From: a bacterium
GTDB taxonomy: Bacteria > Desulfobacterota > GWC2-55-46
DNA length: 7,496 nt
Direction: 5' to 3'
Assembly: GCA_027310325.1 (NCBI GenBank)
Contig: DAIDBB010000192.1
Span: 1-7,496 of the forward strand
Shown here: piece after piece, positions 6,660-7,496 of the stretch
Layout of the letters: each line of letters starts with the position of its first letter
Position numbering within the stretch: position 1 is the stretch's first letter
Notes under the pieces: generated by a model
Databases searched by the model: none
Told to the model about the DNA's origin: nothing
The model's input: the letters and a program-made list of their open reading frames with translations, nothing else
Program-made: the position numbers and the translations under genes

Positions 6660-7496
6660 CTATGCGCTCTCCATAACTGTAACGGTTATGTAAGTCCCTG
6701 TGCCTGCGTGGCTGTGAATGAGCCCTCTTTTCGCGTCCTTTATCTGGAGGGTGTCATTACCGAGATGCTTCTTTATGGTACCCTGCAGCTGCCAGAAGGC
6801 GAATACCCCCTGCATAAGGCCGGTTGCCCCGACAGGGTGTCCGCATGCCAGAAGCCCTCCTGAAGGGTTAACCGGTATATTGGCCTTGCTTGCCGCCTTT
6901 TTCCTGAATCTAAGGCCATATTCGATATTTGGCATGAACGGATAGCCCATCTCGACGAAGGCGCCTCCTTCCCCGTATCTGCAAAGCCCGAGGTCCTCGT
7001 ACGTCTGGATCTCCGATGACGTATAGGCGTCGTGTATCTCGAGGAAGTCAAGGTCTTCCTTCGGGTTTGTCATGCCTGCCATCTGATAGGCGAGCTTCGC
7101 GGCCATCCTTCCTCCCCTGAACGAGTGTACCCCAGGGTATTTAAGGTCCTTGTAGTCTTTTTCCGATTCGTGCTGTAGAAGGATCACTTTTCCGTGGGGC
7201 CTGTCGGCCATCCTCATGGCGTCGGTGCCGCATCCCACCCCGGTGATCTTTACAGGCCTGTTGCATAGCTTCTGGGCCATCTTCTCGGAGGCGAGTATCA
7301 CCACGGCTGCCCCGTCCGACATCTGGCAGCAGTCCCGGATGGTTAGCGGGGTGGCGACCATGGCCGACGCCCGGACTTCCTTTACGGTAAGCTCCATCGG
7401 GCTCTGGGCGTAAGGGTTGTAGGCTGCATTTTTGTGGTTCTTTACGGATACCATGGCCATCTGCTCAACGGTCGTGCCGAATTCATGCATGTGTCT
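6660..7496 (-). CDS. SCP2/archaeal-type thiolase, C-terminal part (N-terminus outside window)
   Basis: About 278 C-terminal residues of a thiolase, against a usual length near 390. The reading frame is open to the right edge (codons for Arg-His precede MHEFGTT), so the Met at 7490 is internal, and the nucleophilic cysteine of the N-terminal half is not in the window. Counted from that Met, visible signatures are MSDGAAVVILAS (57-68), LEIHDAYTSSE (150-160) and GGLLACGHPVGATG (211-224) with the catalytic H218, ending in SHAGTG (260-265). HDAY in place of the NEAF of classical thiolases, and HxGxG in place of the C-terminal CxG, both match the SCP2/archaeal class rather than PhaA/FadA-type enzymes. 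This class often works with DUF35 proteins, and a DUF35 gene follows with zero spacing. With aacS next, the likely reaction is acetoacetyl-CoA + CoA to two acetyl-CoA. A longer or branched 3-oxoacyl-CoA substrate is possible, because the family is diverse. Confidence 0.88.
   Translation of the reverse strand, partial: RHMHEFGTTVEQMAMVSVKNHKNAAYNPYAQSPMELTVKEVRASAMVATPLTIRDCCQMSDGAAVVILASEKMAQKLCNRPVKITGVGCGTDAMRMADRPHGKVILLQHESEKDYKDLKYPGVHSFRGGRMAAKLAYQMAGMTNPKEDLDFLEIHDAYTSSEIQTYEDLGLCRYGEGGAFVEMGYPFMPNIEYGLRFRKKAASKANIPVNPSGGLLACGHPVGATGLMQGVFAFWQLQGTIKKHLGNDTLQIKDAKRGLIHSHAGTGTYITVTVMESA
6669..6672 (-). promoter_or_regulatory. Ribosome binding site for the DUF35 gene, inside the thiolase end
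   Basis: GGAG on the reverse strand lies 9 nt before the ATG at 6659 and within the last codons of the thiolase gene. With TAG directly touching ATG, ribosomes could terminate and re-initiate there, giving balanced amounts of the two proteins. Confidence 0.45.

Noticed and set aside
6660..7490. Thiolase as a degraded or truncated pseudogene
   Set aside because: It is short only because the window ends. The frame is open at the edge and all visible motifs are intact.
1..7496. CRISPR arrays, tRNA/rRNA genes, insertion sequences or long repeats
   Set aside because: Nothing of the kind was seen on reading. Coding sequence fills nearly the whole window, and no spaced direct repeats or terminal inverted repeats stood out.

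Overview
The window is protein-coding almost throughout. It holds three forward genes (positions 1-4150) and three reverse genes (4207-7496) that converge on a 56-bp AT-rich spacer. Base composition is moderate (about half G+C by eye), with heavy use of AGG for arginine and ATA for isoleucine. SD-like ribosome binding sites, a TTG start and tight gene packing all indicate a bacterium. The gene content (thiolase plus DUF35, acetoacetate-CoA ligase, TldD/TldE) fits an anaerobic or facultative deltaproteobacterium-like or Nitrospirota-like lineage, but that placement is only a weak inference. I see no RNA genes, mobile elements, CRISPR arrays or phage genes, and no gene-free stretch longer than 60 bp.

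Left half, forward strand. Positions 1-1303 hold the 3' part of a gene for a probable ATP-grasp-type ligase; its reading frame is open to the left edge, so the true start is outside the window. After a 56-bp gap with a plausible sigma-70 promoter comes a tldD-like metalloprotease gene (1360-2805), followed 1 bp later by its tldE/pmbA-like partner (2807-4150). The TldD-like protein keeps the full metal site (HExxxH plus the C-terminal Cys). The partner lacks the metal motif, as expected for the structural half of a TldD/TldE heterodimeric peptidase.

Right half, reverse strand, read from the right edge inward. The order is an SCP2/archaeal-type thiolase (6660-7496, N-terminal part outside the window), then a DUF35 Zn-ribbon/OB-fold protein with 0 bp between stop and start, then an acetoacetate-CoA ligase, AacS (4207-6156). 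The three form a compact operon. The simplest reading is acetoacetate + CoA + ATP to acetoacetyl-CoA (AacS), then thiolysis to two acetyl-CoA by the thiolase/DUF35 pair. That would let the cell use ketone bodies, or acetoacetate from acetone or butyrate-type compounds; a biosynthetic direction cannot be excluded.

Most of the window is ordinary metabolism and housekeeping. The points most worth a second look are the ATP-grasp gene next to a TldD/TldE pair and the three-gene thiolase-DUF35-AacS arrangement. I found no convincing evidence for an entirely new system.
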